A DNA stretch of 64,000 nt from Micavibrio sp. UBA6212 (GCA_002421905.1 DISK01000001.1:62001-126000), one strand, 5' to 3'. Shown: positions 42,075 to 51,910, numbered from the stretch's first letter. Notes: generated from the sequence alone by a model not told the origin. Numbers and translations are program-made.

Positions 42075-45000
42075 ATGATGGATGTAGCTTTGAAATTTCA
42101 AACAATTTACGGTTTGCCAGAGGGGCAAGATGCCCGCTTTCTGGCAGAACGTGCCTTGGAGGCCTCCCGAAACAAGCAAGTTCTTGTCCATATTGCTATG
42201 GATGATGTGCGGTTGTCGTCTTTGTCCGAACTTTTGGGGTTTATGGCGCCGGATGTCGAGGTTTTGGAATTTCCAGCATGGGATTGTTTGCCATATGATC
42301 GTGTGTCTCCCCATGTTGATCTGGTTGCCCAGCGTGTCAATGTCTTATGTCGTCTTCTGGAATGGAAGAATGACGGGCTGTATAAGCCGAGGATTATTCT
42401 GACCACGGTGAATGCGGTGATCCAGCGGGTCATGCCACAAGATGTTTTGATCGCGGCCCATCTGCTGGCAAAGGTCGGAGGGCGGGTCAAGGAGCAGGAG
42501 CTTTATGCCTTTCTTGCGGGAAATGGATATACCAGAACCGATACGGTTCGCGAAGCCGGAGAGTTTTCGGTGCGCGGAAGCATCATTGATGTTTTTCCAA
42601 CCGGATACGAAAATCCGGTGAGAATTGATCTGTTTGGTGATGAGGTCGAGAGTATTAAAAGTTTTGATCCGTCCTCGCAACTTACGACCGGAATTCTTGA
42701 TCGGTTCGAGCTTCGTCCCGTGACCGAGTTCTTTCTGGATGAGTCCAGTGTTGCGCGGTTTCGTTCCGGGTATCGTGAATTGTTCGGGGTTACGATTTCC
42801 GGTCATCCTCTTTATGAGGCAGTGAGCGAAAGTCGGCGTCATGCCGGAATGGAACATTGGTTACCTTTGTTCCATGAACGGATGGAAATTCTGTTTGATT
42901 ATATCAATCAGCCGCAAGTGTCTTTTGATTTGCAAGCCGAGCAGTCTCGTGCTGAACGGTTGATTCAGATACAGGATTTCTATCAGGCGCGCGTGACGTT
43001 GGATGAGGCTGTCAAAGCTCGAAAGCAAACCAGAAAAGGATCGGATGTATCCCTTACAGGGGTGGCTTACCATCCGATGTCCCCTGATCGTTTATATCTG
43101 ACAGATGAAGAATTTCTGGCCAAAGTTCAATCTTATGATCCGCTTGTGTTGTCCGGTTTTGCGGCGCCCGGGGAAGATTCTGGCCCGATTGCCAAGCGGG
43201 CGCGGGATTTTGCCGATATTCGCGCGGCCAATGGTGATTTGTTTGGCGAGTTGGGCAAGTATCTTGTCCATTTACAGCAGGATGGGCGCAAAGTTCTGAT
43301 TGCCTGCTATTCCCAAGGATCACGAGACCGGATGAAAGTGATGATGGAAGAAGGTGGCGCGGGGCTACCTTATCCGGTTGATACATGGCATCAGGTTAAA
43401 AAACTTAAAACCGGACAGGTCGGGGCCGCTCTGCTTCATCTGGAACACGGGTTTGTCGCGCATGATCTCGCCATTATTACCGAACAGGATATTCTGGGCG
43501 ATCGCCTGTCCCGCAAGTCAGGCAAGAAACGCAAGGCCGATAATTTTCTGCGCGAGGTTTCTTCACTCAATGTCGGAGATCTGGTGGTTCATATTGATCA
43601 CGGGGTCGGGCGATTTGAAGGATTAGAAACGCTCAAGGCCGGCGGGCTTTTGCATGATTGTTTGAAGATTACTTATTCAGGGGGCGACCGTTTATTTGTT
43701 CCGGTTGAGAATATTGATCTGCTCTCACGTTTTGGGAATTCCGAAGGAACGGAGCTGGATAAGCTTGGTGGGGCAGGATGGCAGGCGAGAAAAGCGCGGG
43801 TCAAAAAAGATTTAATGGTGATGGCCGAAGGATTGCTGGCGATTGCAGCAAAGCGTCTTTTGGATCATGCCGATGTGCTTGATATCGACCATGGCCATTA
43901 CAATGAATTTGTATCGCGGTTCCCGTATCAGGAAACAGATGATCAGCTTCGGGCAATTTCTGACACTCTATCTGATATGAAATCCGGACAGCCGATGGAT
44001 CGTTTGATTTGTGGTGATGTTGGTTTTGGAAAAACCGAAGTGGCGTTGCGTGCGGCGTATGTCGCCGCAATGTCAGGCGCACAGGTTGTGATTGTTGCCC
44101 CGACAACCCTTTTGGCGCGCCAGCATTTTGCCAATTTCCGCGCCCGATTTGCAGAGATGGGGTTGCGAGTCGAGCAGCTTTCCCGCCTTGTCCGTCCGCA
44201 TGAAGCAAAAATCGTCAAAGACGGTTTAACTGATGGCACGGTGCGGGTTGTGATCGGCACGCATGCGCTTTTATCTAAGGATGTTAAATTTTCCAATCTG
44301 GGTTTGGTGATTGTTGATGAAGAGCAACGGTTCGGAGTCAAACAAAAAGAACGTCTGAAGGACTTGAAACATTCGGTGCATGTGTTGACATTGTCCGCTA
44401 CGCCGATCCCACGCACGTTGCAATTGGCGTTAAGCGGTGTACGGGATATGAGTTTGATTGCCACGCCACCTGTTGACCGATTGGCGATCCGGACTTTTGT
44501 TATGCCGTTTGACGGGTTGGTCATTCGTGAGGCGATTTTACGCGAACATTATCGCGGTGGGCAGTGTTTTTATGTGTGTCCGCGCATTGCCGATATGGAA
44601 GAATTGGAAGTGTTGCTCAAGGAGATGGTGCCGGAAGTGAAAGTGATTTCGGCGCATGGACAAATGACACCGACAGAACTTGAAGACCGGATGAATGCCT
44701 TTTATGACGGGCAGTATGGTGTGCTGCTTGCGACCAATATTATTGAATCTGGCCTTGATATTCCATCAGCTAATACCATGATTGTCCACCGTGCGGATAT
44801 GTTTGGCCTTTCGCAGCTTTATCAAATTCGGGGTCGTGTCGGGCGGTCAAAGGTCAGAGCTTATGCTTACCTTACCTATCCGGAGAACCAGCGTCTGACC
44901 GAAGATGCCACCAAGCGTTTAGAGATTTTTGAAACACTTGATAGTCTGGGGGCAGGATTTCAGTTGGCTTCCCATGATCTTGATATTCGTGGGGCGGGAA

Positions 45001-45572
45001 ATCTTTTGGGGGATGCTCAATCTGGACATATCCGTGAGGTTGGGATTGAACTTTATCAACAAATGCTTGAAGACGCTGTTTCTGTGGCGCGTGCAGGAAC
45101 CGGTCAGACCTTGGAAGATCAGAGTGAATGGAGTCCTAATCTAAATCTCGGGATGTCGGTTCTTATTCCCGAGAAATATGTTGAGGATCTCAGTACACGG
45201 ATGAGTTTATATCGCCGTTTGGGTGATCTCACGAACGATGAAGATATTGATGGATTTGCGGCAGAGATGACTGACCGGTTTGGCCAGCTACCAGAGGAAG
45301 TCAATAATCTTCTCGAGATTGTCCGGATCAAAATGTATTGCAAAAAGGCCGGCGTGATGCAGCTTGATGCAGGGCCGAAAGGCGCTATCGTCAGGTTCTA
45401 TAAAGACCAACCTCCCAATCCGGAAAAGCTTTTTGCGTGGTTATCAAGTAAACCCGGAACGATTAAAGTGCGCCCCGACCATAAAATTTCTGTATTGCGG
45501 AGTTGGGATAACCTCAAAGATCGCGTCAGGGGAGCCCGCACGTTGGCTGCCGATTTGGCAGGGTTGGTATAA
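42075..45572 (+). CDS. mfd: Transcription-repair coupling factor
   Basis: 1165 residues, full length. N-terminal UvrB-like region, RNA polymerase-interacting domain (NVGDLVVHIDHGVGRFEGLE), then an SF2 translocase with Walker A CGDVGFGKTEVALRAAY, DEEQ box IVDEEQRFGVKQKE, LSATPIPRTLQLAL and QIRGRVGRSKVRAY, and a C-terminal TRCF domain. It displaces stalled RNA polymerase and recruits UvrA. The start is one of two adjacent ATGs at 42075/42078. Confidence 0.97.
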   Translation: MMDVALKFQTIYGLPEGQDARFLAERALEASRNKQVLVHIAMDDVRLSSLSELLGFMAPDVEVLEFPAWDCLPYDRVSPHVDLVAQRVNVLCRLLEWKNDGLYKPRIILTTVNAVIQRVMPQDVLIAAHLLAKVGGRVKEQELYAFLAGNGYTRTDTVREAGEFSVRGSIIDVFPTGYENPVRIDLFGDEVESIKSFDPSSQLTTGILDRFELRPVTEFFLDESSVARFRSGYRELFGVTISGHPLYEAVSESRRHAGMEHWLPLFHERMEILFDYINQPQVSFDLQAEQSRAERLIQIQDFYQARVTLDEAVKARKQTRKGSDVSLTGVAYHPMSPDRLYLTDEEFLAKVQSYDPLVLSGFAAPGEDSGPIAKRARDFADIRAANGDLFGELGKYLVHLQQDGRKVLIACYSQGSRDRMKVMMEEGGAGLPYPVDTWHQVKKLKTGQVGAALLHLEHGFVAHDLAIITEQDILGDRLSRKSGKKRKADNFLREVSSLNVGDLVVHIDHGVGRFEGLETLKAGGLLHDCLKITYSGGDRLFVPVENIDLLSRFGNSEGTELDKLGGAGWQARKARVKKDLMVMAEGLLAIAAKRLLDHADVLDIDHGHYNEFVSRFPYQETDDQLRAISDTLSDMKSGQPMDRLICGDVGFGKTEVALRAAYVAAMSGAQVVIVAPTTLLARQHFANFRARFAEMGLRVEQLSRLVRPHEAKIVKDGLTDGTVRVVIGTHALLSKDVKFSNLGLVIVDEEQRFGVKQKERLKDLKHSVHVLTLSATPIPRTLQLALSGVRDMSLIATPPVDRLAIRTFVMPFDGLVIREAILREHYRGGQCFYVCPRIADMEELEVLLKEMVPEVKVISAHGQMTPTELEDRMNAFYDGQYGVLLATNIIESGLDIPSANTMIVHRADMFGLSQLYQIRGRVGRSKVRAYAYLTYPENQRLTEDATKRLEIFETLDSLGAGFQLASHDLDIRGAGNLLGDAQSGHIREVGIELYQQMLEDAVSVARAGTGQTLEDQSEWSPNLNLGMSVLIPEKYVEDLSTRMSLYRRLGDLTNDEDIDGFAAEMTDRFGQLPEEVNNLLEIVRIKMYCKKAGVMQLDAGPKGAIVRFYKDQPPNPEKLFAWLSSKPGTIKVRPDHKISVLRSWDNLKDRVRGARTLAADLAGLV

Positions 45573-45576
45573 AAAA

Positions 45577-45978
45577 TTATTCCTGTTGAATATTCTTGAT
45601 GACAACGCAGCGATATTTTTCAAGTGCGTCTTGGATATCAAGATGTTGGTTCAGGTCAAACTGCCGATGATATTTCTCGGGTTTCGAGTAGGGAAGGTCG
45701 GTGGTTCTGAAATCCGCGCAAAATTTAGGGGCGGAGGTTGTAAGATAGACTGCAAATTCCGGTGCGTCCTGATCGACAAACATATTGGCCAGACTATAGA
45801 CATCAATCGTAAAATTTTTCGGATCATTATTGACGACATAGGCTTTGACTTGCTCGAACTTGCGGGTCGGCATTTCCTTTAAGCTATCCGTTGCTGCTGT
45901 TGCAGGGAGGGTTAAAAACCCAGCGACAGATGCAAAGCAGATATAGGACAGAATGGTGATGGTTTTGAAATTTGTCAT
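45577..45978 (-). CDS. Exported protein of unknown function
   Basis: 133 residues from the ATG at 45978. A signal peptide (ITILSYICFASVAGFLTLPATAA) then a polar domain with two Cys (APKFCADF, KYRCVVIK) and three Tyr-rich strands. No family recognised. It converges on mfd, four bases between the stops. Confidence 0.65.
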   Translation of the reverse strand: MTNFKTITILSYICFASVAGFLTLPATAATDSLKEMPTRKFEQVKAYVVNNDPKNFTIDVYSLANMFVDQDAPEFAVYLTTSAPKFCADFRTTDLPYSKPEKYHRQFDLNQHLDIQDALEKYRCVVIKNIQQE

Positions 45979-46091
45979 GGTCAAAGTATAGCTTGAAAAA
46001 CAACAGGTTGCAAAGAATAGGGGAGGTAAAAATAGTGCTTTGTCCTGTTTTGGCCACATGTTACCATATTCAGGTCACAGGAGAGTCGTTT

Positions 46092-46523
46092 ATGGCACAG
46101 TCTTATTTACAGACCTGTATTCTGGATGCCCTGGAAAAAGCCAAGGGAAACCAGAATAAGGCACAAAAAATCATTGCGCTGCGCGCAATGGAAGATCCGC
46201 AATTGTTGCAGGCTTTGGCCAAACCTCATCTGACGGGAATTGTTGCCCATGCGGTTGGACGGATTGCCATTCAGGAAAATGCAAAAAAAGCGGGGGCTTA
46301 TGAAGATCTTCCCCTTACGCCTGTCGTTCAGACAACCAAGAAAGCCCAAGATGATATGGCCGGTTTCGGTATTGATCTGCTTAAAGCTTTGGGTGGGCCT
46401 AATGTACCGAAATTCGGCATGGAAGATGCTTCTCCGCGTTTGGGGCGAAAGCAGGCGTCGCAGCAGCATGTCAATGCGCTTAATCTGATGGCGAACAAAA
46501 GCAAGTCTTCCAGAAAGAAATAG
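46092..46523 (+). CDS. Hypothetical basic protein
   Basis: 143 residues from the ATG at 46092 (GAGAG ten bases upstream). Helix-rich and basic, starting MAQSYLQTCILDALEKAKGNQ and ending with a Lys/Ser-rich tail KSKSSRKK. Appears to be two helical pairs, with a Gly/Pro hinge (KALGGPNVPKFG). No family recognised. Its downstream neighbour starts nine bases after its stop, so the two are likely co-transcribed. Confidence 0.65.
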   Translation: MAQSYLQTCILDALEKAKGNQNKAQKIIALRAMEDPQLLQALAKPHLTGIVAHAVGRIAIQENAKKAGAYEDLPLTPVVQTTKKAQDDMAGFGIDLLKALGGPNVPKFGMEDASPRLGRKQASQQHVNALNLMANKSKSSRKK

Positions 46524-46532
46524 GAATTCCAA

Positions 46533-47591
46533 GTGCAATTGTCAGCTTATGAGCGTGCCGATTTTCTAAAAAAATCAGGTTGGAGCGGAGTGGAAGGTGT
46601 TCCGATTGGTGAAGACTGGTCACAACGCAAATATTTCCGTGTTATTAAAGGTTCCAGATCTGCCATTCTGGTTCATGCTGTTCCTGATGATGATCTGAGA
46701 TCAGTTCCGGGACATAAGTTGGGTGATTTTGTTGATATTGGCAGATTCCTTAAAAAAACAGATGTCTCGGTTCCTGAAGTTTATGCATTTGATCTGAATC
46801 ACGGACTGTTATTGATTGAGGATTTCGGAGATCGAGATTTTTCGGGGTTGATTGCCGAAGGTGGGGCTCGGCAGATGGATCTATACAAGTTGGCGGCGAA
46901 TTGTCTTATTCATCTTTATAAGCGTGCAGCGTATGTGCCGATTGATTTACCTGATTATTTTGAAAGTCATATCCACACCGGACGTCGCCGCGTTGTGGAT
47001 TGGTATATGCCTGCTGTTCTGGGGCGCAGAAATCCGGATGGGGTGGCGGAAGAATATCTGGATATTTGGGAAGATATAGAAAAATCATTGCCACCTGTTG
47101 TTCGTCGCTTTCAACATGCCGATTATCATCCTGGAAATTTGATATATTTGCCCGACCGACTTGGAATTAAGCAAGTTGGGTTGATTGATTTTCAGGGCGG
47201 GGTTATGGGGCCTGCCCCTTATGATCTGGTGAATCTTCTTGAAGATGCGCGACGGATCGTTCCTCAAGAAATCAAGGATGCGTGTCTGGCGCAATTCACG
47301 GCGTCTTTATCAGGGGCAGAAAAAGAATCGTTCCAGATGTGGTATCCGGTTCTCGCTGCCCAGTTTCATTTTCGCGTGATTGGTCAGGCGATCAAATTGG
47401 CTATGAAAAGCAATATCACACGGTTAATGGATTTGTTGCCGGTTCTGGCGGTTCATATCCAGAAAGATTTGCAGAATCCCGCTCTAGCCCCCATGAAAGA
47501 CTGGTTTGATCGACAAGGCGTTGATTTTTCTGAGGATCACAAGATTGATTTGGTCAAACTGGCCCCGTTTATTCGTCCCGATGCCTTCTAA
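46533..47591 (+). CDS. Aminoglycoside phosphotransferase-family kinase (AmgK-like)
   Basis: 352 residues, GTG start with AGGA eight bases before it. Small-molecule kinase fold: RKYFRVIKGSRSAILVHA (ATP-binding strands), LLLIEDFGDRDFSGLI, Brenner motif QHADYHPGNLIYL (HxDxxxxN) and VGLIDFQGGVMGPAPYDLVNLL (metal Asp). The wording resembles the phosphotransferases of alphaproteobacterial wall recycling (AmgK, which phosphorylates N-acetylmuramic acid/GlcNAc), but the usual partner nucleotidyltransferase murU is not adjacent. Confidence 0.8.
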   Translation: MQLSAYERADFLKKSGWSGVEGVPIGEDWSQRKYFRVIKGSRSAILVHAVPDDDLRSVPGHKLGDFVDIGRFLKKTDVSVPEVYAFDLNHGLLLIEDFGDRDFSGLIAEGGARQMDLYKLAANCLIHLYKRAAYVPIDLPDYFESHIHTGRRRVVDWYMPAVLGRRNPDGVAEEYLDIWEDIEKSLPPVVRRFQHADYHPGNLIYLPDRLGIKQVGLIDFQGGVMGPAPYDLVNLLEDARRIVPQEIKDACLAQFTASLSGAEKESFQMWYPVLAAQFHFRVIGQAIKLAMKSNITRLMDLLPVLAVHIQKDLQNPALAPMKDWFDRQGVDFSEDHKIDLVKLAPFIRPDAF

Positions 47592-47596
47592 AGTGT

Positions 47597-47638
47597 CACG
47601 GGAGGCTAGTTTCCCTTGCGCTGCCCGTGTTTTTTTTC
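47597..47638 (+). terminator. Rho-independent terminator after the kinase gene
   Basis: CACGGG (47597-47602) pairs with CCCGTG (47624-47629), with additional inner pairing, followed by eight or more T. Confidence 0.75.
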
Positions 47639-47677
47639 TAATTTATTGACAGTTTTCATAGTCGAAAGGATTTTATC

Positions 47678-48904
47678 ATGTCGTCGCTCGTTGCATCCCG
47701 TTTGAAACGGATTAAGCCATCTCCCACTATCGCCGTGACCACTCGTGCTGCGGAGCTGAAGGCCGCTGGCAAGGATGTTATCGGTCTGGGTGCAGGAGAG
47801 CCGGATTTTAATACACCTGATTTCGTGATCGAAGCTGCCCATGCAGCAGCTAAAGCAGGTCAGACCAAATATACGGCGGTTGATGGAACTCCCGCTTTGA
47901 AAGATGCGATTATTGCCAAATTCAAACGCGATAGCGGGTTGGAATATGACCGCGCCAATATCACGGTCGGATCAGGTGGCAAACAAGTCCTTTATAATGC
48001 CTTGATGGCAACTGTGAATGACGGTGATGAAGTTATTATTCCTGCACCTTACTGGGTGTCTTATCCGGATATGACATTGTTGGCCGAAGGAACACCTGTC
48101 ATTGTCGAATGTTCCGAACAGAACGGGTTCAAGTTAACGGCAGAGCAGTTGGAAAATGCCATTACGCCTAAAACCAAATGGCTGATTTTGAATTCTCCAA
48201 GTAACCCGACTGGTGCGGCTTATTCTTTTGAAGAAATGAAAGCCCTGACCGATGTTCTGGTTAAGTATCCCCACGTCTATGTGATGTCGGATGATATTTA
48301 CGAACATCTGGTCTATGACGGATTCAAATTCTGTACGCCGGCTCAGGTCGAACCAAGATTGTTTGATCGGGTTCTGACCTGCAATGGCGCATCCAAAGCT
48401 TATGCTATGACGGGCTGGCGGATAGGTTATGCGGCGGGGCCCAAAGAGATTATCAAGGCGATTGCCAAGATTCAGTCTCAGAGTACCTCTAACCCTTGTT
48501 CGATTTCGCAGGCTGCAACTGTGGCGGCACTCAACGGGGATCAATCTTTCCTGAAAGACTGGTGTGCGACCTATAAGGCTCGCCGAGATATGGTGGTTGG
48601 ACTGTTGAATGCGGCAGAAGGAATTAGCTGTCAAACACCCGAAGGCGCATTCTATGTTTATCCGTCTTGCGCTGGATGTATTGGCAAAACCACACCGGAA
48701 GGAAAAGAGATCAAGACTGATGAGGATTTTGTGACTTACTTGCTGGAAAGTGCAGGTGTTGCTGCCGTTCACGGCGAAGCATTTGGACTATCTCCGTATT
48801 TCCGCATTTCTTATGCTACATCGACCGAAGCTTTGACGGAGGCGTGTACACGTATTCAAAAGGCTTGTGCTGCACTTAAAGGGTCGGCCTCCGCTGCGGC
48901 ATAA
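47678..48904 (+). CDS. aspC: Aspartate aminotransferase, class Ib type
   Basis: 408 residues. A fold type I PLP enzyme: VIGLGAGEPDFNTPDF (N-terminal), WLILNSPSNPTGAAYSFEEM, the PLP lysine in NGASKAYAMTGWRIGYAAGP, and YFRISYATSTEAL (substrate Arg). It exchanges amino groups between aspartate/2-oxoglutarate and related pairs. The Ib class is usual in alphaproteobacteria. Good terminator downstream. Confidence 0.95.
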   Translation: MSSLVASRLKRIKPSPTIAVTTRAAELKAAGKDVIGLGAGEPDFNTPDFVIEAAHAAAKAGQTKYTAVDGTPALKDAIIAKFKRDSGLEYDRANITVGSGGKQVLYNALMATVNDGDEVIIPAPYWVSYPDMTLLAEGTPVIVECSEQNGFKLTAEQLENAITPKTKWLILNSPSNPTGAAYSFEEMKALTDVLVKYPHVYVMSDDIYEHLVYDGFKFCTPAQVEPRLFDRVLTCNGASKAYAMTGWRIGYAAGPKEIIKAIAKIQSQSTSNPCSISQAATVAALNGDQSFLKDWCATYKARRDMVVGLLNAAEGISCQTPEGAFYVYPSCAGCIGKTTPEGKEIKTDEDFVTYLLESAGVAAVHGEAFGLSPYFRISYATSTEALTEACTRIQKACAALKGSASAAA

Positions 48905-48925
48905 ATTTTTATTGAGAAAATAAAT

Positions 48926-48958
48926 AAAAAATCCGGCGGTGATGTGCCGGATTTTTTT
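48926..48958. terminator. Bidirectional rho-independent terminator
   Basis: ATCCGGC (48931-48937) pairs with GCCGGAT (48946-48952), with loop GGTGATGT. T-run on the right, A-run on the left, so it serves both aspC and the convergent patatin-like gene. Confidence 0.85.
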
Positions 48959-48970
48959 ATATGGTCAGAT

Positions 48971-50275
48971 CTATTTCAGATCGTTCGCGATTTCCTGAGA
49001 GGGTTGTCTTGTCGTTGATCTTTGAATCTGGTCGGTTGGGGTTGGTTGGTTGGCATTGGCCGGAAGTTGGTGTCCAAAAGAAGCGAGGCCGAGAGCTTGC
49101 CAAGCGCCCATTAATGCACCGATCACTCGGGATCTTCCCGCTTTCATGAAAACTTCCGATAAGACTGCTTTACCCTCTTTGCTTCCAGACGGGGATAGCG
49201 GGTCATCATTAGCCGCTGGCGGGAAGGTGAAGGGTTTTGTTCTGACGGCTTTTATGCTGTGATTTCCAAAAGAGGCATCCGGATTTACATTCATGCGCCG
49301 GACGGCCATTTCACCAAGTGTATCGGCTAACTGGGCATACATGGAAAAGTTTTTATGGATGTTGCCTTGGGTCAGTTCCTTGATGCGTTTGAACTGTTCG
49401 TCAGTCGTTAGAATTGCGCTGGTACTTGGCGCATTTGGTGTTTGTGGCGTAATTTCCTGCTCCAAATTATAGACATTTTCTTTGAAAATGGTTTCTGCCA
49501 GTTGAATGTTTTGGGAGTAGGTATGATCGCTAATGGCTCTTCCTATGGCGGCTTTCAAAGATTGTACAAAATGTCCGTAAACTTCGAGGTCACGGTGATG
49601 CCCTTGGTCTTGGCTCATTCTGAAGTTACCAAGCCGGATATACAGTCCCTTGGCGTCTGAGTCATGTATCTGTCTGAATCTTTCAACCGGAACAGCAATT
49701 GAATTCGAGAAAGCCAGATCAATTTGCCCTTTGTGTGGACGAAAGACTGGAGGTAATGCGGTTCCCGCCAAGGCAATGTCCATAACTGTCGTTTCCGGAT
49801 CACCGGAATATTCAATTTTTCCACTTCTGGAATCTATATATTTCGCATATCTAACGCACGACTCACTGCCACGGCCTATTCCATGTGATGTGGTATGAAT
49901 AGACCCTATAAAATCTTTTAGTTTGTAGTCTCCCAAATAGGGCAGGAGAGCTTGCTCCAGAGGTGTGCGATCATTTCTGTTTAGAAACAAGCCTGCTTTT
50001 TTCGGTAAGTTGGAAGCGATTGAAGGGAAGATGTCACAAAGCTCTTGTGCGGTCAGAAGAGGGCGATTTGGATCATCCGGATGAGGTAAGTATAATGGGG
50101 CGGTTATCAGGAAGCCTACTGATCCAGAGATAATGTTTGGAAGAAGTTGGTGAAGGCTGAGGTTTGTGTGCCCCTCAAGAAAGACTTCTGTTATGACTTG
50201 GGCGTAACCTCGTCCTCCGCCGCCGGGGAAATGGGCAATCGCAAAATCCGGAAGAAGTGAAGTTCTTGTGTCCAA
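48971..50275 (-). CDS. Patatin-like protein with degenerate active site
   Basis: 434 residues. Patatin fold: FPGGGGRGYAQVITEVFLE (oxyanion Gly-rich loop), IISGSVGFL where the nucleophile Ser is kept but the first Gly of GxSxG is Ser, and GQIDLAFSNSIAVP in place of the D-G-G/A motif. The dyad Ser and Asp may be present, but the surroundings are atypical. Its C-terminal ~110 residues have no recognised domain. Paralogous to the next gene: both share a xPHxDPxxP segment. The degenerate state may mean regulation or altered substrate. Confidence 0.72.
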   Translation of the reverse strand: MDTRTSLLPDFAIAHFPGGGGRGYAQVITEVFLEGHTNLSLHQLLPNIISGSVGFLITAPLYLPHPDDPNRPLLTAQELCDIFPSIASNLPKKAGLFLNRNDRTPLEQALLPYLGDYKLKDFIGSIHTTSHGIGRGSESCVRYAKYIDSRSGKIEYSGDPETTVMDIALAGTALPPVFRPHKGQIDLAFSNSIAVPVERFRQIHDSDAKGLYIRLGNFRMSQDQGHHRDLEVYGHFVQSLKAAIGRAISDHTYSQNIQLAETIFKENVYNLEQEITPQTPNAPSTSAILTTDEQFKRIKELTQGNIHKNFSMYAQLADTLGEMAVRRMNVNPDASFGNHSIKAVRTKPFTFPPAANDDPLSPSGSKEGKAVLSEVFMKAGRSRVIGALMGAWQALGLASFGHQLPANANQPTPTDQIQRSTTRQPSQEIANDLK

Positions 50276-50360
50276 CCTGTTGTCTCTTTTTATTTTTTAT
50301 ATTATCGATTCTTTATACTCTGGTATGTTTCGGAAAGTCAAATTTTCCTTGCAGGACTTT

Positions 50361-51635
50361 TTAGTCTTCCCCCCTCAAAAAGGTTCGTCTAATGCGGCTT
50401 TTTAGCGAATTTGTAGGGGATTCGCCCTTGTGCGTGGCATCATAGTTTTTTACCAGCAATTCGCATATCTCATTAAAGGATTTACGATTTTCTTCAAGAG
50501 TCATCTCAAAAAAATTACGAAGCTTCCTCAGATTCTCTGGTGAGGCATCGTCAATATCCGTGTTGGGGTAATCATTCATATAGGGACCGGAGACCAGAGA
50601 TTTATTGAAGATATAAAGATTGTCCCCCATTTCCTGTTTGAAGGAGTCCAGAAGGGCGGTTTCCGAGGCATAGAAGAAGATATTGATGAGTGGCATATCG
50701 TTGCTGGGGTCAACCACGCCAAGCGATCCAAAACGGTTCCAGTCCTCTTTCTGGTATGATCTATTGAAATATCCGGTTCCCAAGACAATGATAATCAAAT
50801 CGCGGTCTTTGGGAATATGCTGTCTTAGGGCGCCCATATAGCTGATGCAGGGATTGTCGAAAATGCTGCCATCTATGCCGGTGACGGTTCTGGTTGGCGA
50901 GTCTTCGCTCCATTTCATCTGGAAGGGGAAGCAGGGGAAGTAAGTTGGCGCTGCTGTGCTGGCCATAACGGCATCAAAAATATCAACCACTGGTGTTGTT
51001 GGCGGAGAAATCGCCCCTTCAAAGTTGATGTTTTTCAGCCAGACGGCATGACCCCCTTCATTCAAAAATGTGTTGACGTTATGCACGGGTGAATGTGGCG
51101 TATCTCCAGCTTCCTGAGTTGGGCGCAGGGCCGCCCCTTCAATATTATAGACGGGTATAATCAGACTTTTCAGGCTGTCAGAGAGTTTCTGACGGCCATA
51201 GAGGGCGCGCAGCGAGCGACCTAGATTTGCATGTTCGTAATGACCGTGTTTGAGCAAATTTCCCAATTGCTCAATCCTCATGGTGCGGTTGTTAAAATCG
51301 TGAATCATACTGCGGAAAGCGCGGAAGGAATCCCGTGGAAAAATATGAAGGCCTTCCCGTTCATAAAAGCGCACCATATGACGGGCGCGGAATTTGGGTT
51401 TGCTTGGATCGTGCGGGTTGGGGATATTCAGTGCCGTGTTGAGAATTGATCCCGTGGAGGGGCCCATAAAAACATCGACCATGTCGGACATATGAAGTCC
51501 TGTGACTTCTTCAATCTTTTGCATGAAGTGCGCGGGTAAAAGACCACGCATACCGCCACCGTAATTGAAAAGGGCAATTATCGGTTTTTTTGAGACAGTT
51601 TCTTGAGAAGAAGGAGGCTTGTTTTTCGTTTTCAT
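50361..51635 (-). CDS. Patatin-like phospholipase
   Basis: 424 residues with an intact patatin catalytic set: LFNYGGGMRGLLPAHFM (oxyanion loop), FMGPSTGSILNTAL (nucleophile Ser in GxSxG), and GIDGSIFDNPCISYMGA (catalytic Asp in D-G). Such proteins hydrolyse acyl chains from lipids. No signal peptide. Upstream of, and co-directional with, the degenerate paralogue with an 85-base gap. No partner typical of a defence system (CD-NTase) is in the window. Confidence 0.85.
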   Translation of the reverse strand: MKTKNKPPSSQETVSKKPIIALFNYGGGMRGLLPAHFMQKIEEVTGLHMSDMVDVFMGPSTGSILNTALNIPNPHDPSKPKFRARHMVRFYEREGLHIFPRDSFRAFRSMIHDFNNRTMRIEQLGNLLKHGHYEHANLGRSLRALYGRQKLSDSLKSLIIPVYNIEGAALRPTQEAGDTPHSPVHNVNTFLNEGGHAVWLKNINFEGAISPPTTPVVDIFDAVMASTAAPTYFPCFPFQMKWSEDSPTRTVTGIDGSIFDNPCISYMGALRQHIPKDRDLIIIVLGTGYFNRSYQKEDWNRFGSLGVVDPSNDMPLINIFFYASETALLDSFKQEMGDNLYIFNKSLVSGPYMNDYPNTDIDDASPENLRKLRNFFEMTLEENRKSFNEICELLVKNYDATHKGESPTNSLKSRIRRTFLRGED

Positions 51636-51701
51636 AGAATTTTACAGAGAGTTGGAGGAACGTGATTCGGTGCTGGTTCCTATCATACTCAAAAAAAAGA
51701 C

Positions 51702-51790
51702 AAAAAAAACCGGGCTCTAGGCCCGGCGAGTTGAACAGGGAGGTTTTACGTCTAAAGAGACGTAAAAGAACCAAAGTGGTTCTGGGCGCT
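51702..51790 (-). ncRNA. Candidate structured small RNA with three hairpins
   Basis: On the minus strand in order: AGAACCA-CTT-TGGTTCT (51783-51767, 7-bp stem), TTTTACGTCT-CTTT-AGACGTAAAA (51767-51744, perfect 10-bp stem), a single-stranded CCTCCC segment (complementary to a Shine-Dalgarno), and a terminator CCGGGC-CTAGA-GCCCGG with eight T (51726-51702). No open frame fits. The 5' end is not defined. It lies between LysR and the patatin gene. Confidence 0.6.
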
Positions 51791-51910
51791 CTTATATGAT
51801 GCATCGCCAAATATTACTAGCACTATATTCGAATATCAGGCTTGCAAAAATTGCATGGCTAATCTTAAGGTTGTTATTGGGGGAGAATATCAGTTAAATC
51901 AAAGGGATAA

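Noticed and set aside
48971..51635. CBASS-type defence system with a CapV-like patatin
   Set aside because: No CD-NTase (cyclase) or ubiquitin-like genes nearby; the patatins form a pair among housekeeping genes.
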